The position numbers were made by a program, and so were the translations under genes. Under the pieces are notes generated by a model that saw only the letters and a list, made by a program, of their open reading frames with translations, was not told where the DNA came from and searched no databases. Positions 62,259 to 64,000 of a DNA stretch of 64,000 bases are shown in pieces. This DNA is from Gammaproteobacteria bacterium (GTDB lineage Bacteria; Pseudomonadota; Gammaproteobacteria; Pseudomonadales; Pseudohongiellaceae), in contig JABJIC010000030.1 in assembly GCA_018661465.1 (NCBI GenBank), positions 214,788-278,787 on the forward strand, read 5' to 3'. Positions within the stretch are counted from its first letter, which is position 1; each line of letters begins with the position of its first letter.

Positions 62259-63551
62259 ATGCAAGGCGCAAAACTTCATTTCGTGGGCCAATTCCTCCTG
62301 GCCGCACTGGCGCTAGGATCAATTGCGAGTCAGGCTCAGGAATTTAACTACGACGAGACTGCAGTACCGACCTACACGCTTCCTGATCCTCTGGTGCTGA
62401 CAGATGGTTCGCCCGTCACCGACGCTGCTACCTGGCGAGACCAGCGCCGGCCTGAAATCCTTAGTCTCTTCGAACAGCACGTTTATGGCAAAACGCCGGA
62501 GCAATCGTTGGCATTGCGATTCGAAGTCATGTCGGAGGATACGGCTGCGCTTGGTGGAGTTGCCACACGAAAAGAAGTTGCTGTTTATTTCACCGGTGAT
62601 GACGATGGCCCACGGATGGATATCCTTCTCTACTTGCCAAACAGCCGTACCGAGCCGGTAGCCACGTTCGTCGCGCTCAATTACTACGGCAACCATTCTA
62701 TTCACGCCGACCCCGATATCACACTTTCCACGCAGTGGATGCGCCCCAGAGAAGAGTTTGGCGTAGTCGACAATCGTGCCACGGAAGCTGCACGCGGGGT
62801 GCGCGCTTCACGCTGGCCCGTTGAGCGTATTCTCGAACGCGGCTATGGCCTGGCTACTGTTTACTACGGCGATATTGATCCGGACGTCGACGACGGTTTT
62901 CAAAACGGCGTCCACCCTCTTTTTTATGACGAAGGCCAGACTGTACCAGCTGCGAATGAGTGGGCTTCCATTGGGGCATGGGCTTGGGGCTTGAGCCGAG
63001 CACTGGACTACTTTGAGACCGATGCCGACATCGATGCCGAACGTGTGGCAGTCATGGGACACTCGCGTCACGGCAAAGCAGCGCTCTGGGCCGGAGCGCA
63101 GGACGAGCGCTTTGCGCTGGTGATTTCTAATAACTCGGGCAGTGGCGGCGCGGCACTCTCACGGCGGCGCTTTGGCGAGACGGTTAAACTAATCAATACC
63201 GGCTTCCCGCACTGGTTTGCCGATAATTTTAAACAGTATAACGATAGAGAAGATGCCTTACCGATAGATCAGCACATGCTATTGGCCCTGATGGCTCCAC
63301 GCCCAGTCTATGTGGCTAGCGCCATAGAAGACCGATGGGCCGACCCGCGTGGTGAATTCCTCTCCGCCCGTCACGCCGATCCCGTCTACCGATTGTTAGA
63401 CACCGATGGCATAGCTACACAGCAAATGCCTGGTGTATCACAGCCGATCCAAAGCACTATCGGTTATCACGTTCGTCCTGGCGGGCATAGCGTGATGACT
63501 TACGACTGGGACCGTTTTATGGATTTTGCTGACCGGCATTTGCAGCGTTGA
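62259..63551 (+). CDS. Exported CE15-like glucuronoyl esterase
   Basis: This 430-residue protein has a signal peptide ending near SQAQ. Domain signs of CE15 are [40 protein letters not shown], the Ser elbow [56 protein letters not shown] and [12 protein letters not shown] with the catalytic His. CE15 enzymes cut esters between glucuronoyl groups and lignin or other partners in biomass. The position after an MFS and VOC cluster supports plant- or alga-polymer use (inference). Confidence 0.85.
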   Translation: MQGAKLHFVGQFLLAALALGSIASQAQEFNYDETAVPTYTLPDPLVLTDGSPVTDAATWRDQRRPEILSLFEQHVYGKTPEQSLALRFEVMSEDTAALGGVATRKEVAVYFTGDDDGPRMDILLYLPNSRTEPVATFVALNYYGNHSIHADPDITLSTQWMRPREEFGVVDNRATEAARGVRASRWPVERILERGYGLATVYYGDIDPDVDDGFQNGVHPLFYDEGQTVPAANEWASIGAWAWGLSRALDYFETDADIDAERVAVMGHSRHGKAALWAGAQDERFALVISNNSGSGGAALSRRRFGETVKLINTGFPHWFADNFKQYNDREDALPIDQHMLLALMAPRPVYVASAIEDRWADPRGEFLSARHADPVYRLLDTDGIATQQMPGVSQPIQSTIGYHVRPGGHSVMTYDWDRFMDFADRHLQR

Positions 63552-63558
63552 GAGAATT

Positions 63559-63948
63559 TTATGTACTGTGGGAATTGTGAGCTTTGGAATAAGTCACATT
63601 CGATAAGGCCGCCGCCCACAGCAGTACTAATAACAAACCACCAATTTCCCGAACCTCTTCCACCGTATCATTCTGCATTGTCAGCGATCCAAGTACTTCA
63701 CTCCATGGCACCCCCTGATTCAACGCCGGCAGTAAACTTACAATCCAACCTGCACAAATCAACACCGGCACTGCAGCGATATACCACCTAAGCCGACCAA
63801 AGTGCTGCAATCCACAAATCACTACCATCGCCGAATAAATCCCTATCCAGCGCAGTGGGTCGGGGTCATTAAGTTGCACTAATGCCGACAACAAAAACGC
63901 ACCAAGAAAAACCAGATTAAGAATTTTCAACAGTCGATCCTTCGTCAT
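63559..63948 (-). CDS. TMEM220 family membrane protein
   Basis: This 129-residue protein has four predicted helices. The family motif LVQLNDPDPLRWIGIYSAMV is clear. It is a conserved protein of unknown role found in bacteria and animals. It ends 7 nt after the esterase stop on the other strand. Its start overlaps the C-terminal end of the partial gene at the window edge. Confidence 0.85.
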   Translation of the reverse strand: MTKDRLLKILNLVFLGAFLLSALVQLNDPDPLRWIGIYSAMVVICGLQHFGRLRWYIAAVPVLICAGWIVSLLPALNQGVPWSEVLGSLTMQNDTVEEVREIGGLLLVLLWAAALSNVTYSKAHNSHST

Positions 63949-64000
63949 AACGTTCGAAATAGGTGGCGGCCATTTCTATGGCATGATCTAGATGGTCGAA
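63917..64000 (-). CDS. C-terminal end of an unidentified gene, cut by window edge
   Basis: The last 27 codons (ending RYDEGSTVENS then TAA) run from the window edge. The 32-nt overlap with TMEM220 suggests a translationally coupled pair. The fragment is too short to assign a family, and an alternative frame is not excluded. Confidence 0.45.
   Translation of the reverse strand, partial: FDHLDHAIEMAATYFERYDEGSTVENS

Noticed and set aside
1..64000. CRISPR array, prophage, intact insertion sequence, rRNA or tRNA genes
   Set aside because: No regularly spaced repeats, no phage or transposase proteins and no recognisable RNA gene were seen.

Overview
The window reads as a chromosomal segment of a free-living, aerobic, probably marine gammaproteobacterium. 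This is inferred from the moderate GC content, the dense mix of TonB-dependent receptors, lipoprotein sulfatases, a Tsx-like porin, SapC, DsbB, TMEM220 and HxlR proteins, and many exported enzymes. No rRNA, tRNA, intact insertion sequence, phage gene or CRISPR array was seen. About 58 genes are supported, roughly half with signal peptides or lipoboxes. Many occur as paralogous sets: four members of an uncharacterised exported family ending in a CHEGN motif, and pairs of LRR proteins, NHL propellers, sulfatases, CaiB transferases, LCMT-like methyltransferases, TonB receptors and SDRs.

Layout. 1-277: 5' end of a YbiT-like ABC-F gene. 0.5-19.1 kb: mostly secreted or periplasmic enzymes (cupin, CHEGN-family proteins, LRR proteins, GH43-like propeller, a cytochrome c-PHM-like copper protein, a PQQ dehydrogenase, CapA-like protein, NHL propeller, M28-like protein, two alpha/beta hydrolases). 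19.1-21.7 kb: a minus-strand operon of a TDG-motif protein, a UGSC-family selenoprotein and an enoyl-CoA hydratase. 21.8-36 kb: lipoprotein, HxlR regulator, DUF2306, two TonB receptors, SDR, GST and two CoA transferases. 36-46 kb: SapC, RidA-like lipoprotein, amidohydrolase, DUF3089, P460-like cytochrome, NHL propeller, DsbB, Tsx-like porin and a methyltransferase. 46.3-51.9 kb: a minus-strand cassette of a membrane-anchored selenoprotein, an exported formylglycine-generating enzyme and two lipoprotein sulfatases. 52.2-55.5 kb: a GMC oxidoreductase with its Tat small subunit, divergent from a 3-keto-disaccharide hydrolase-like gene. 55.8-64 kb: EEP-family lipoprotein, SnoaL, class III aminotransferase, GPH symporter, VOC enzyme, SDR, CE15-like esterase and TMEM220.

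Main discovery. Two genes look broken because an in-frame UGA splits each into two ORFs, but both are almost certainly selenoprotein genes. At 19979-20500 the UGA lies in a U-G-S-C-S-S-C motif; at 50745-51893 it lies in a F-W-U-P-P-C-R motif of an AhpC/TSA-like domain. In each case the UGA is followed by a strong stem-loop whose small apical loop starts 17-20 nt downstream and contains an early G, as expected for a bacterial SECIS. The second selenoprotein overlaps the FGE gene by GTGA, and two sulfatases with intact C-x-P-S-R sites follow. This suggests a seleno-redox, FGE and sulfatase unit not recognisable from the conventional ORFs. The selenocysteine machinery itself (selA, selB, selC, selD) is not in the window.
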